Part shown: positions 24,255-33,455 of the stretch, one piece after another | Numbering within the stretch: position 1 is the stretch's first letter | How the letters are laid out: every line of letters begins with the position of its first letter | Origin: Herbinix sp. | GTDB taxonomy: Bacteria; Bacillota; Clostridia; Lachnospirales; Lachnospiraceae | DNA: 64,000 nucleotides | Reading direction: 5' to 3' | Assembly (NCBI GenBank): GCA_029256105.1 | Contig: JAQSYO010000002.1 | Span: 62,001 to 126,000 of the forward strand | The notes under the pieces: generated by a model | Databases searched by the model: none | Seen by the model: the letters and a program-made list of their open reading frames with translations, nothing else | Told to the model about the DNA's origin: nothing | Made by a program: the position numbers and the translations under genes

Positions 24255-26869
24255 ACATTGTAAATAAATTAACTCTTCGTCAGCTAAAACTAAACAAAAA
24301 GCGTACGCTGGTTACGATTATTGGAACCATAATTTCTGCGGCGATGATTACTGCTGTAGCTACACTAGGTCTATCTTTCATGGATTTGATGCAAAGACAG
24401 GTCATTGCCAGTGATGGTGAATGGCATGCACAGTTTATCAATGTGGATAAGAAGCAAACAGAAGCAATAAAGTTAGACAAAGAAGTGAAGACAACCATCT
24501 TGAGTAGAGAATTAGGTTATGCTAACTTAGAGGGAAGTAAAAATAATAATAAGCCGTATCTTTATATCAAAGAGTTTAATAAAGAAGGTTATGCAAATTT
24601 TCCAATTAATCTTATGGAAGGTAGATTGCCGCAACGTTCAGATGAATTAGTAATATCCGATGCAATACGTACCAATGCGAATGTAAACTATAAGATCGGA
24701 GATGTTCTAACTCTTTCTATTGGGCAAAGATTTCCCCTCGTTGAGGAAGAGAATCAGCAAGCTCTTTCGCAAGATTATTCCTTAGAATGGAATAAGGATG
24801 TGGTATCGGAATATTTGACTAAAGAGAGTGAGAAGACCTATAAGATAGTAGGCATCATAGAGCGACCTACCTGGGAATATACCTGGTCTCCGGGATACAC
24901 CGTTTTATCCTATATTGATGAGAAAAGTGTATCACCGGAGGAAACCTTTGATGCATCAGTCATTTTTAAGCATATAAATAACAAATTATTTCAAAAGGCA
25001 GAGCAAATTAGTTCAGACAATGGAATTTTTAAATTGGAGTATAATAGTAATTTATTGCGTTATTATGGAGTGATTAAGGATGACTCTGTTAAGAGCATGC
25101 TTATTACCCTATCTGCAATTATAATGGTGATTATCATGATAGGTTCAGTTTCCCTGATTTATAATGCCTTTGCCATATCAGTTTCAGAGCGTTCCAGATA
25201 TTTAGGGATGCTGGCAAGTGTAGGAGCCACAAAGAGACAAAAGAGAAATTCCGTATTCTTTGAAGGAGCAATCATCGGAGCAATCAGTATACCAATTGGA
25301 ATTGCCGCGGGATATATTGGGCTAGGTATTACGTATCTTTGCATTAACCCGGTAATACAGGGTGCATTAGGTGTAACCGTAGGCTTTCAATTGGTGATAT
25401 ATCCTTCGTCACTACTTGCTGCCGTTATTGTTTCTGCTGTAACTATTATGATATCAACATATATACCGGCTAGGAAGGCTTCCAATGTCTCAGCTATCGA
25501 TGCAATAAGGCAAACTACGGATGTGAAGATTAGAAGAAGGCAAGTGCGAACATCAAGGATAACAAGAAAGCTATTTGGGATTGAAGGCGATTTGGGTCTC
25601 AAGAATTTGAAAAGGAATCGGGGAAGATATAAGGCTACCGTATTCTCCCTTATTATAAGTATGATGTTATTCTTAGTAGTATCTTCCTTCATCGATAATT
25701 TAAAGAAATCTCTTGTAATGACTCAGGATGGCATTAATTTCGATATTTATACATCAATCAATGCGGATGCTGCGAGTGAGAAAGAAGATATTCTACAGAA
25801 AATCACTTCACTGGAAGACATCACAGAAGTATCGAGGATAGATTCCCTTGATGCCACAACCTGGATTAAGGAAGCATCCATCGCTGATTATTTAATTAGT
25901 AACAAGGAAGCAGTATTAGAAAATGGTAAATATCCGTATCAAGTCAAAATTAATATACTGGAAGAGAAGGAATTACAAAAATATGCAAGAGATGTTGGTG
26001 TTGATTATAACCGTTTGACGGATTCTAAGCAGCCAATGGCTATCGTGATAGACACAGTCAAATATAATGATAGGGATACGGATAAATATACTCAGACCAA
26101 AGCTGTGAAAACAAGCGTTGGTGAAAACCTCGAATTATCATTGCAAAATTATGAGACAAACGAAATAAAGCAATTAAACTCAATCGAAGTGGCTGCACTT
26201 ACAGATCGTATGCCTATGGGTATAATGACGATGGGTAAATACGCCGGTTTCCATATTGTTATTTCAAGGGCAGTATTTGATAAGTTAATAGAAGATACGG
26301 TTGATTCTGAACTAACAGGGCTAAATACGAATGTATATTTCAATAGTCAAAATCCTTTACAGCTACAGGAAAAGATAGAAGCAGTGCGGAATTCAGTTGG
26401 AGTAAGTAAGCTAGATATCTACAACGTATTCATGTACAAACAGAGAGAACAGCAAACAATACTTTTAATATCCGTATTCACATATGCATTTATAATTCTC
26501 ATAACCGCAATCTGTGTGGCAAATATTATTAATACGATTTCCACCAGCATCGCACTTAGAAAAAGGGAATTTGCCATGTTAAAATCTGTTGGAATAACGC
26601 CGAAGGGTTTTAACAAGATGTTGAATTATGAAAGTATTTTTTATGGAGTAAAAGCTTTGTTGTATGGTCTCCCCATCAGTATTTTGGTAATGTATTTGAT
26701 GCATCGGACATTAATGATGAACTTTGATTATGCATTTACAATTCCGACAACGAGTTTGTGTATAGTAATCGTAGCTGTTTTTATTATTGTTGGCGTTGCG
26801 ATGCTCTACTCTAGCAATAAGGTTAGAAAGGAAAATATCATTGATGCTCTGAAACAAGAAATTATATAG
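24251..26869 (+). CDS. ABC transporter permease with two FtsX domains
   Basis: This is an 872-residue permease, translationally coupled to the ATPase. A membrane helix near 15-38 is followed by a large extracytoplasmic domain (about 40-280) and three helices (about 283-308, 330-355, 375-400) forming the first FtsX module (SVSLIYNAFAISVSERSRYLGMLASVGATKRQ). A second unit follows: helix about 458-478, extracytoplasmic domain about 480-725, and helices about 732-757, 785-805 and 835-857 (NIINTISTSIALRKREFAMLKSVGI). The duplication fits lipoprotein or peptide-export FtsX permeases more than BceB, whose extracellular domain is single. Substrate unknown. A terminator follows. Confidence 0.93.
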   Translation: MNIVNKLTLRQLKLNKKRTLVTIIGTIISAAMITAVATLGLSFMDLMQRQVIASDGEWHAQFINVDKKQTEAIKLDKEVKTTILSRELGYANLEGSKNNNKPYLYIKEFNKEGYANFPINLMEGRLPQRSDELVISDAIRTNANVNYKIGDVLTLSIGQRFPLVEEENQQALSQDYSLEWNKDVVSEYLTKESEKTYKIVGIIERPTWEYTWSPGYTVLSYIDEKSVSPEETFDASVIFKHINNKLFQKAEQISSDNGIFKLEYNSNLLRYYGVIKDDSVKSMLITLSAIIMVIIMIGSVSLIYNAFAISVSERSRYLGMLASVGATKRQKRNSVFFEGAIIGAISIPIGIAAGYIGLGITYLCINPVIQGALGVTVGFQLVIYPSSLLAAVIVSAVTIMISTYIPARKASNVSAIDAIRQTTDVKIRRRQVRTSRITRKLFGIEGDLGLKNLKRNRGRYKATVFSLIISMMLFLVVSSFIDNLKKSLVMTQDGINFDIYTSINADAASEKEDILQKITSLEDITEVSRIDSLDATTWIKEASIADYLISNKEAVLENGKYPYQVKINILEEKELQKYARDVGVDYNRLTDSKQPMAIVIDTVKYNDRDTDKYTQTKAVKTSVGENLELSLQNYETNEIKQLNSIEVAALTDRMPMGIMTMGKYAGFHIVISRAVFDKLIEDTVDSELTGLNTNVYFNSQNPLQLQEKIEAVRNSVGVSKLDIYNVFMYKQREQQTILLISVFTYAFIILITAICVANIINTISTSIALRKREFAMLKSVGITPKGFNKMLNYESIFYGVKALLYGLPISILVMYLMHRTLMMNFDYAFTIPTTSLCIVIVAVFIIVGVAMLYSSNKVRKENIIDALKQEII

Positions 26870-26906
26870 TAGTCTTAAAATATAATGAATTACTATTATT
26901 TAAATA

Positions 26907-26957
26907 AAAACCTTTAAATTGTCGGGAAGTATAAACCAGCATTTTTAAAGGTTTTTC
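26907..26957 (+). terminator. Terminator after the FtsX permease gene
   Basis: AAAACCTTTAAA pairs with TTTAAAGGTTTT across a 25-nt loop, ending in TTTTTCTAT. The rest of the gap to 27321 is AT-rich with no gene that I can support. Confidence 0.7.
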
Positions 26958-27321
26958 TATATTTCATGTAATATTTATTGAAAATGGAAAGGACTTACGA
27001 AAAATTTAATATAACATGTTTTAAAATATTGAAATCATAGCGATTACTATATTCTTAAGGTTTTCTTAAATATGGGAAAAAATGTTTTGCTAAGAAACGA
27101 TTCGTGCTATTATATTGAGTATATGAAATCATAGAACTTTACAGTGTTAAGAAAATCGATAGTTGAATGGGATGGATCTAAAATTGAATATTAGGTACTA
27201 TTTTATAAATTCATATGAACTATCACAAAATATTATTTATATAGCTTAAAATAGAAGAAATTTATATCTATACTTCATAGAATAAAATATAGATATTTAT
27301 TTTTAAAACTAGGAGGTGCTT

Positions 27322-27435
27322 ATGAGTAAAAAAGGTATTTTAGCAATCTTAATTATTGCTCTTGGACTGGAACTTGTTATCATCAAAGCTTTGTGCCATA
27401 AGGCAAAATATATAAAGGTAACTATTGCAGAGTAA
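27322..27435 (+). CDS. Small single-helix membrane protein, 37 aa
   Basis: ATG 27322 is preceded by a textbook AGGAGGTG 4 nt away. The 37-residue product starts MSKKG, has one hydrophobic helix (about 5-24, ILAILIIALGLELVIIKAL) and a basic tail (CHKAKYIKVTIAE). The flanking 26.9-27.3 kb region is non-coding, so this is not a shadow of another gene. Function unknown. The strong ribosome binding site and the clean helix argue that it is translated. Confidence 0.6.
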   Translation: MSKKGILAILIIALGLELVIIKALCHKAKYIKVTIAE

Positions 27436-27519
27436 AAATTAATAGGTAGGAATCCATCGTTTCCACTGGAATAATCATAAGATTTATCTGTAATTTACCT
27501 GCAATTTACCGAATGATAC

Positions 27520-27548
27520 TTGCATAAAAGGGTGTTTTCCTATATGAT
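27520..27548 (+). promoter_or_regulatory. Probable promoter of mgsA
   Basis: TTGCAT (27520-27525), a 17-bp spacer and TATGAT (27543-27548) lie about 60 bp before the gene. Confidence 0.5.
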
Positions 27549-27610
27549 AATCATAGAATATATTATTTTATTATTATGAATATCATTGATTGGAAGAGAG
27601 GTAATACCAA

Positions 27611-28087
27611 ATGCTTCAGGATGAATATATCAGTTTTACCATTGAAAAACAAAAACATATTGCACTCATAGCACACGATAGCAAGAAACAAGAAATTGTT
27701 GAATGGGTGGAAACGAACAAGCACATACTAAAAAACCATTTTCTTAGTGGAACCGGTACTACGGCTAGATTAATTTCAGAAAAAACAGAATTACCGGTTA
27801 AAGCATATAATAGTGGACCCTTAGGTGGTGACCAACAAATCGGCTCTAGAATTGTTGAAGGTAATATTGATTTTGTAGTATTTTTCTGGGATCCGCTAGA
27901 GTCACAGCCTCATGATCCGGATGTGAAGGCACTACTCAGAATTGCAGCCGTATATGACATACCGGTAGCGAATAATCGCGCAACCGCAGATTTTATGATT
28001 ACTTCAAAATATATGAATGAAGAGTATGAGAGAAAAGTGTTAAATTATAATACGATTATTCAACGTAGATTGAAAGAATTAAGTTAA
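27611..28087 (+). CDS. mgsA: Methylglyoxal synthase
   Basis: This 158-residue enzyme converts dihydroxyacetone phosphate to methylglyoxal plus phosphate, a bypass of lower glycolysis when phosphate is short. It shows the family blocks IALIAHDSKKQEIVEWV, FLSGTGTTARLI, the catalytic-region GPLGGDQQIGSRI, VVFFWDPLESQPHDPDVKALLRIA and IPVANNRATADFMI. Length is typical (about 125-155). The start is supported by GAGAGG upstream. It is a single gene with its own promoter. A 16-bp tandem array begins over its stop codon, and a convergent terminator separates it from the LysR gene. Confidence 0.97.
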   Translation: MLQDEYISFTIEKQKHIALIAHDSKKQEIVEWVETNKHILKNHFLSGTGTTARLISEKTELPVKAYNSGPLGGDQQIGSRIVEGNIDFVVFFWDPLESQPHDPDVKALLRIAAVYDIPVANNRATADFMITSKYMNEEYERKVLNYNTIIQRRLKELS

Positions 28088-28173
28088 TAAAGATTTAAGT
28101 GAATAAAGAGTTATGTGAATAAAGAATTAAGTAAATAAATAGTTAAGTAAAAAAGAATAAAGTAAATAAGGAA
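28083..28173 (+). repeat. 16-bp tandem repeat array starting at the mgsA stop codon
   Basis: Units are GTTAATAAAGATTTAA (28083, containing the TAA stop 28085-28087), GTGAATAAAGAGTTAT, GTGAATAAAGAATTAA, GTAAATAAATAGTTAA and two shorter degenerate copies. The period is exactly 16 bp over the first four units. Confidence 0.85.
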
Positions 28174-28210
28174 TGCCCTATGGTATCATGAACATGACAC
28201 CATAGGGCAT
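28173..28210. terminator. Bidirectional terminator between mgsA and the LysR gene
   Basis: ATGCCCTATGGTATCATG pairs with CATGACACCATAGGGCAT (one mismatch) around 2 nt, between two converging genes. Confidence 0.8.
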
Positions 28211-28237
28211 TTAATAATAACATATCAATCACAACAC

Positions 28238-29122
28238 TTACATCACTTCCGCCGTCAGACTATCAATAAAATATTTAGCCGCATCTGATATCGGAATGTC
28301 ATTATTATAGGCCGCCACTAACATTCTTGAGGGAATATCTTCTGTAATATTGATAACCGTTAGATCTTCCAATTCCTTAACGCAGAAATCCGGTATGAAG
28401 GCCACACCGAGACCGATTTTTGCAAGATCTATTAACAGATCATTACTACTGAGTTCAATAGCAGGAACAAGATCCAGAGAATTCTCCAAAAATAAGTTAT
28501 GCAAGAATATGCTGGTGGTGGAGCGTTTATCTAGCATCAGGATTGGACATTGCTGAAGCTCTTGTAAGGTAATCGGACGGTCTGTTAAGGGGAAAGCATC
28601 GTGATTAGCGATAAAGATATCACGGAACACTTTCACAGGAATAATCTGCATCATATTATTGAGTGCGGAATTCGGAGAGTTGGTTACAATTACATCCACT
28701 TCATTGCGTTCTAAAAGTTTTGCACATTGGAGTGAAGTACCATTGGTTACTTTGATATGAATATTCGGGTACTGTTTATGGAAATTATTTAGGTAAGGTA
28801 CCAAATAATAACGGCAAATCGTATCACTTGCTCCAATTCTTAATTGTACACCGCTTTTTGGATCTGCGCAGAGCTGATTTTCGCCACGACTGATTAAATT
28901 TATGGCAGGCTCGACATGCTTTAACAGCAATTCGCCCTCCTTCGTTAACGCAACCCGTTTGGTACTACGGATAAATAAAGTCTGGTTAAGACGTTTCTCA
29001 AGAGTCTTAATGGACTGGCTGACCGCTGACTGAGAGATGAATAAGTTATCGGCAGCATCCGAAAAACTCAGGCTCTTTGCAACTTGGTAAAAGACTTTAT
29101 ATAATTCATAATTTATATCCAT
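28238..29122 (-). CDS. LysR-family transcriptional regulator
   Basis: This 294-residue regulator has ATG at 29122, preceded by GGAAGGAG. The N-terminal winged helix is clear (YKVFYQVAKSLSFSDAADNLFISQSAVSQSIKTLEKRLNQTLFIRSTKRVALT, about 6-60). A linker helix and a LysR substrate-binding domain (about 88-290) follow. The gene diverges from purL with about 350 bp between start codons and converges on mgsA. LysR proteins often act on a divergent neighbour, but a purine gene would be an unusual target. Ligand and targets unknown. Confidence 0.95.
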   Translation of the reverse strand: MDINYELYKVFYQVAKSLSFSDAADNLFISQSAVSQSIKTLEKRLNQTLFIRSTKRVALTKEGELLLKHVEPAINLISRGENQLCADPKSGVQLRIGASDTICRYYLVPYLNNFHKQYPNIHIKVTNGTSLQCAKLLERNEVDVIVTNSPNSALNNMMQIIPVKVFRDIFIANHDAFPLTDRPITLQELQQCPILMLDKRSTTSIFLHNLFLENSLDLVPAIELSSNDLLIDLAKIGLGVAFIPDFCVKELEDLTVINITEDIPSRMLVAAYNNDIPISDAAKYFIDSLTAEVM

Positions 29123-29261
29123 GAAATACTCCTTCCGAGTAAAAATAATTATATTTGGTAGATCTTTTGATCGAAGGTAATTGAATTTATGTTAAGCAAA
29201 ATGGCTTACTATTTCTTTTGTTTATTAGACAGCCTAATAAAAAGATTAACATATATTAATT

Positions 29262-29289
29262 TTGATTATAAGACATGTTATGCTATAAT
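29262..29289 (+). promoter_or_regulatory. Promoter of purL
   Basis: TTGATT (29262-29267), a 16-bp spacer and TATAAT (29284-29289) lie in the LysR/purL divergent region, giving a leader of about 175 nt. I see no purine riboswitch motif in that leader; it holds the repeat array at 29371-29472. Confidence 0.7.
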
Positions 29290-29370
29290 GCAAGTAAATG
29301 ATGCAGTAAAAGGGGAGAAATCCCTTAAAAACCAGAGGTTAATACCTACTAAGAGTAAAGAAATTTATAA

Positions 29371-29472
29371 TTCTCCTGAAAGAATAGGAGATTGAATCTC
29401 ATGACAAATTGAAACACGAAATCTTCTGAAACAATAGGGGCTTAAAATCTCCTGAAAGGATGGAGCTTAAGG
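29371..29472 (+). repeat. 26-bp repeat array ending at the purL start codon
   Basis: Copies lie at 29371-29396, 29421-29446 and 29447-29472, and the stretch between the first two looks like a decayed fourth copy. Each carries CT(C/T)CTGAAA and a GGAG- or GGGG-containing end. The first forms TCTCCT gaaagaa TAGGAGA, and in the last, CTCC can pair with the GGAG that serves as SD of purL. Confidence 0.75.
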
Positions 29473-32400
29473 ATGAACAACGTAAAAAGAATTTATGTGG
29501 AAAAGAAAATACCGTACGCTGTAAGAGCGAAAGAATTGAAGGCAGAGCTTCGTAGTTATTTGGGTATGAAAGGCTTGGAATCTGTACGTGTTCTAATTCG
29601 CTATGATATAGAAAATGTGAGTGAAGCTATCTATAAAAATGCACTTGGGACAGTATTTTCAGAACCTCCGCTTGATATTTTATATGAGGAAAAAATTGAT
29701 GTGGGTAATAATGACCGTGTATTTACAGTAGAATATTTACCGGGTCAGTTTGACCAAAGAGCAGATTCGGCTGAGCAATGTGTAAAGCTATTGGACGAGA
29801 AGGAAGAACCGGTCATTCGTTCTGCTACCACCTATATTCTTACTGGCACTATCACAAAAGAAGAATTTGAAAAAATAAAAGCATATTGCATTAATCCGGT
29901 AGATTCACGTGAAACGAATGAGGAAAAGCCGAAAACATTAGTAACTGTATTTGACGATCCCGAAGACGTTACTATAATTGAAGGCTTTCGTTCTATGCAA
30001 GAAGCAAGCTTAAAGGCATTATATGCTTCCTTCAACTTAGCGATGACGTTCCAGGATTTTCTGCATATTCAAAAATATTATAATGTAGAAGAACAACGTG
30101 ATCCCTCCATGACAGAAATCAGAGTACTCGATACCTATTGGTCGGATCACTGTCGACACACTACCTTCTTGACGGAACTGAAAGACATTCAAATTGAAGA
30201 AGGTTATTATGCAGAACCCATCAAGGCGGCTTATAGTAGTTATATCAAGGAGAGAGAAAAGCTATATAAGGGCAGAGAGGATAAATATATCTCGCTGATG
30301 GATATTGCTTTACTTGCTATGAAGAAGTTAAAAGCAGACGGTAAATTAGAGGATATGGAAGTATCGGATGAAATCAATGCCTGCTCCATTATTGTGCCCG
30401 TAGAAATCGAGGGTGAGACTGAGGAATGGCTCGTATTTTTCAAAAATGAGACACATAATCATCCTACTGAGATTGAGCCCTTCGGTGGTGCAGCAACCTG
30501 TCTTGGTGGTGCTATACGTGATCCACTTTCGGGCAGAGGTTATGTATACCAAGCAATGAGAGTTACCGGTGCAGCGGATCCTACCGTATCAATTAAGGAT
30601 ACCCTGACGGGCAAGTTAGCACAAAGAAAGATTTGTACCGGCGCAGCAGCAGGCTACAGCTCCTATGGCAACCAGATTGGTCTGGCAACCGGCTTGGTGG
30701 ATGAGGTTTACCATCCTAATTATGTGGCAAAGAGAATGGAAATCGGTGCGGTAATGGGAGCGGCTCCGAGAAAGAATGTTATCCGTGAAAATTCTGATCC
30801 CGGAGATATTATTATCTTAATGGGAGGAAGAACCGGACGTGATGGCTGTGGTGGCGCAACGGGATCTTCTAAGAGCCACACAACCGAGTCCATTGTGACC
30901 TGCGGTGCTGAGGTTCAAAAAGGGAACGCACCTACAGAACGTAAGCTGCAAAGACTATTTCGTAGGGAAGAAGTAAGTAAATTAATTAAAAAATGTAATG
31001 ATTTTGGTGCAGGTGGCGTATCCGTAGCAATCGGTGAGCTAGCCGTTGGCCTTACAATAGACTTAGACCAGGTTCCCAAGAAATATGCTGGTCTTGATGG
31101 AACAGAACTCTCTATCTCCGAATCCCAAGAAAGAATGGCAATTGTCGTTGATCCTAAGGATGTTACTCAGATGTTAGCATTTGCAGAAGAGGAGAATCTT
31201 GAAGCAGTGGTAGTAGCAGAAGTAACGGAGTCTCCGAGATTGGTAATGAACTGGAGGGGTAAGGAAATTGTTAATATTTCCAGAGAGTTCCTGGATACAA
31301 ATGGTGCTCATCAGGAAGCTACCGCTTACGTAAGTGTACCCTCTAAAGATCAAAGCTATCTATCGACAGGTGCCTTAACACAAGAATGCGATGTAAAAGC
31401 TACCTGGTTAAAAGCTTTAGCCGATTTGAACGTATGCTCTAAGAAAGGGCTCGTAGAGATGTTTGATAGCTCCATCGGTGCTTCAACCGTAACGATGCCT
31501 TATGGTGGTAAATATCAACTATCGCCTATTCAAACAATGACAGCGAAGCTCCCGGTACTTAGCGGAGATTGTGATACCGTATCAATGATGAGCTATGGCT
31601 TTGACCCCTATTTATCTAGTTGGTCTCCCTTCCATGGTTCCGTATATGCAGTGATTTCCTCTGTGGCTAAGATTGTGGCAGCTGGTGGTGACCATACAAA
31701 GATTCGTTTTACGTTCCAGGAATTTTTCCGCAAACTTGGCAATGACCCGAAACGTTGGGGTGAACCACTGGTTGCATTACTTGGAGCATATGATGCACAG
31801 GTGAAGCTTGGACTTCCCTCCATTGGTGGTAAGGACAGTATGTCTGGTAGCTTTAACGATATCGATGTTCCTCCAACACTGGTATCCTTTGCAGTTGATA
31901 TCGCTAAAAGTGGAGAGGTTGTAACAACAGAATTAAAGAAACCCGGTAACGTACTTGTTAAATTTGATATGATGAAGGATGCCTTTGATCTTCCGAATTA
32001 TGATCAAGTCGCTGCTATCTATACAAAAATCACAAAATTAATGAGAAAAGGAAAGATAGCCACCGCTTTTGCGATAGGTTTTGGTGGAATAGCAGAAGCA
32101 GTCAGTAAAATGGCTTTTGGTAATAAGCTTGGTGTGACACTTTGCGATACGCTTTCAGAACAGGATTTATTCTTACCTGCGTATGGCTCCATCTTGGTGG
32201 AAATGTCAAAGATGGATGCGAAATCCCTCATAGAAGATGGATTTTCACCTGAGGAAGTTACTGAAATCGGTATTGTTACGGACAAGGAGGAGTTCATTTT
32301 TGGTGAAGTTAAGATCTCTCTTGAAGAAGCTTTAAATTCCTGGATGGGAACCTTAGAGAAGGTGTATCCTACCCAATCTCAAGTTGCTGCGGTAACATTG

Positions 32401-33252
32401 GAGACAAAGTTGTATGATGCTAAGAAGATCTACATTGCGAAAAACAAGGTGGCAAAACCCAAGGTATTTATCCCTGTATTTCCGGGAACCAATTGTGAAT
32501 ATGATAGTTTGAAGGCGTTTAAAAATGCCGGTGCTGAGATAGAAACAATAGTATTTAAAAATTTGACGGCGGATAACATTCGAGAATCTGTGGGGGCCTT
32601 TGCAGAGGGTATCAAGGGGGCACAGATTCTAATGTTCCCCGGAGGCTTTTCGGCGGGAGACGAGCCGGATGGCTCTGGTAAGTTTATTGCAACTGCGTTC
32701 CGCAACGAGAAGATTAAGGATGCAGTGAGTGAACTTCTTCAGAAGAGGGATGGCCTTGTGCTTGGTATCTGTAATGGTTTCCAAGCGCTGATTAAATTGG
32801 GATTGGTTCCTTACGGTGAAATTACTCCTCAAAAAGAAGACTCACCTACCTTGGCGACGAATAATATTGGCCGTCATATTTCAAAATCGGTTTACACAAA
32901 GGTAGTAACGAACAAGTCGCCTTGGTTAATGAAGGCGGAATTGGGTGGAGTATATTCCATTCCGGCATCCCATGGGGAAGGTCGATTTGTAGCAAGCGAA
33001 GAGTGGATTAAGAAATTATATGAGAATGGTCAGATTGCAACGCAGTACGTGGACTTAAATGGCAATCCTACCATGGACGAAGACTTCAATCCGAATGGTT
33101 CCTACTATGCAATTGAAGGTATTACCAGTCCGGACGGAAGAGTACTCGGAAAGATGACTCACTCCGAACGTCGTGGAGCTTCCGTGGCAATTAATATCAT
33201 GGGGAACCAAAACCAGTATATCTTTGAGTCTGGTGTTGCTTATTTCAAGTAA
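29473..33252 (+). CDS. purL: Phosphoribosylformylglycinamidine synthase, single-chain
   Basis: This 1259-residue enzyme converts FGAR, glutamine and ATP to FGAM in purine synthesis. It is the large single-chain form: an N-terminal PurS-like segment (about 1-160), a linker with the conserved LDTYWSDHCRHTTF, two AIR-synthase-like ATPase halves (HNHPTEIEPFGGAATCLGG; GGRTGRDGCGGATGSSKSH; VGGKDSMSGSF-like SIGGKDSMSGSF) and a C-terminal class I glutaminase (VFIPVFPGTNCEYDS, GGFSAGDEPDGSG, nucleophile Cys in LVLGICNGFQ, HGEGRF). Many Firmicutes instead use split PurS/PurL/PurQ; the fused form is common in Clostridia. No other purine gene is nearby. Confidence 0.97.
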   Translation: MNNVKRIYVEKKIPYAVRAKELKAELRSYLGMKGLESVRVLIRYDIENVSEAIYKNALGTVFSEPPLDILYEEKIDVGNNDRVFTVEYLPGQFDQRADSAEQCVKLLDEKEEPVIRSATTYILTGTITKEEFEKIKAYCINPVDSRETNEEKPKTLVTVFDDPEDVTIIEGFRSMQEASLKALYASFNLAMTFQDFLHIQKYYNVEEQRDPSMTEIRVLDTYWSDHCRHTTFLTELKDIQIEEGYYAEPIKAAYSSYIKEREKLYKGREDKYISLMDIALLAMKKLKADGKLEDMEVSDEINACSIIVPVEIEGETEEWLVFFKNETHNHPTEIEPFGGAATCLGGAIRDPLSGRGYVYQAMRVTGAADPTVSIKDTLTGKLAQRKICTGAAAGYSSYGNQIGLATGLVDEVYHPNYVAKRMEIGAVMGAAPRKNVIRENSDPGDIIILMGGRTGRDGCGGATGSSKSHTTESIVTCGAEVQKGNAPTERKLQRLFRREEVSKLIKKCNDFGAGGVSVAIGELAVGLTIDLDQVPKKYAGLDGTELSISESQERMAIVVDPKDVTQMLAFAEEENLEAVVVAEVTESPRLVMNWRGKEIVNISREFLDTNGAHQEATAYVSVPSKDQSYLSTGALTQECDVKATWLKALADLNVCSKKGLVEMFDSSIGASTVTMPYGGKYQLSPIQTMTAKLPVLSGDCDTVSMMSYGFDPYLSSWSPFHGSVYAVISSVAKIVAAGGDHTKIRFTFQEFFRKLGNDPKRWGEPLVALLGAYDAQVKLGLPSIGGKDSMSGSFNDIDVPPTLVSFAVDIAKSGEVVTTELKKPGNVLVKFDMMKDAFDLPNYDQVAAIYTKITKLMRKGKIATAFAIGFGGIAEAVSKMAFGNKLGVTLCDTLSEQDLFLPAYGSILVEMSKMDAKSLIEDGFSPEEVTEIGIVTDKEEFIFGEVKISLEEALNSWMGTLEKVYPTQSQVAAVTLETKLYDAKKIYIAKNKVAKPKVFIPVFPGTNCEYDSLKAFKNAGAEIETIVFKNLTADNIRESVGAFAEGIKGAQILMFPGGFSAGDEPDGSGKFIATAFRNEKIKDAVSELLQKRDGLVLGICNGFQALIKLGLVPYGEITPQKEDSPTLATNNIGRHISKSVYTKVVTNKSPWLMKAELGGVYSIPASHGEGRFVASEEWIKKLYENGQIATQYVDLNGNPTMDEDFNPNGSYYAIEGITSPDGRVLGKMTHSERRGASVAINIMGNQNQYIFESGVAYFK

Positions 33253-33360
33253 GCCTATAGGAAGAGCAGTGCTGTGAATTCTCGCTGGCAGTATTGTCAT
33301 GTGAATAATTAATATATGATATATTAAGTCGTTTCAATCTTGTAATTGGGAAAATTTAAA

Positions 33361-33393
33361 GGGTGTTAAAAGCCTATGCTTTCAACACCCTTT
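33361..33393. terminator. Bidirectional terminator between purL and ligD
   Basis: GGGTGTTAAAAGC ctat GCTTTCAACACCC forms a near-perfect hairpin flanked by AAA on the left and TTT on the right, between converging genes. Confidence 0.8.
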
Positions 33394-33455
33394 AAGTATA
33401 CTCTTAGCACCAAAAACTTCCCGAACTACAGGACGCAAGAACTTTCATGAAGGTA

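Noticed and set aside
29189-29395. 68-codon frame upstream of purL
   Set aside because: It spans the purL promoter and runs into the repeat array; no SD.
29300-29472. Possible purine riboswitch in the purL leader
   Set aside because: No purine aptamer core or PurR-box-like element could be found; the leader is explained by the 26-bp repeats.
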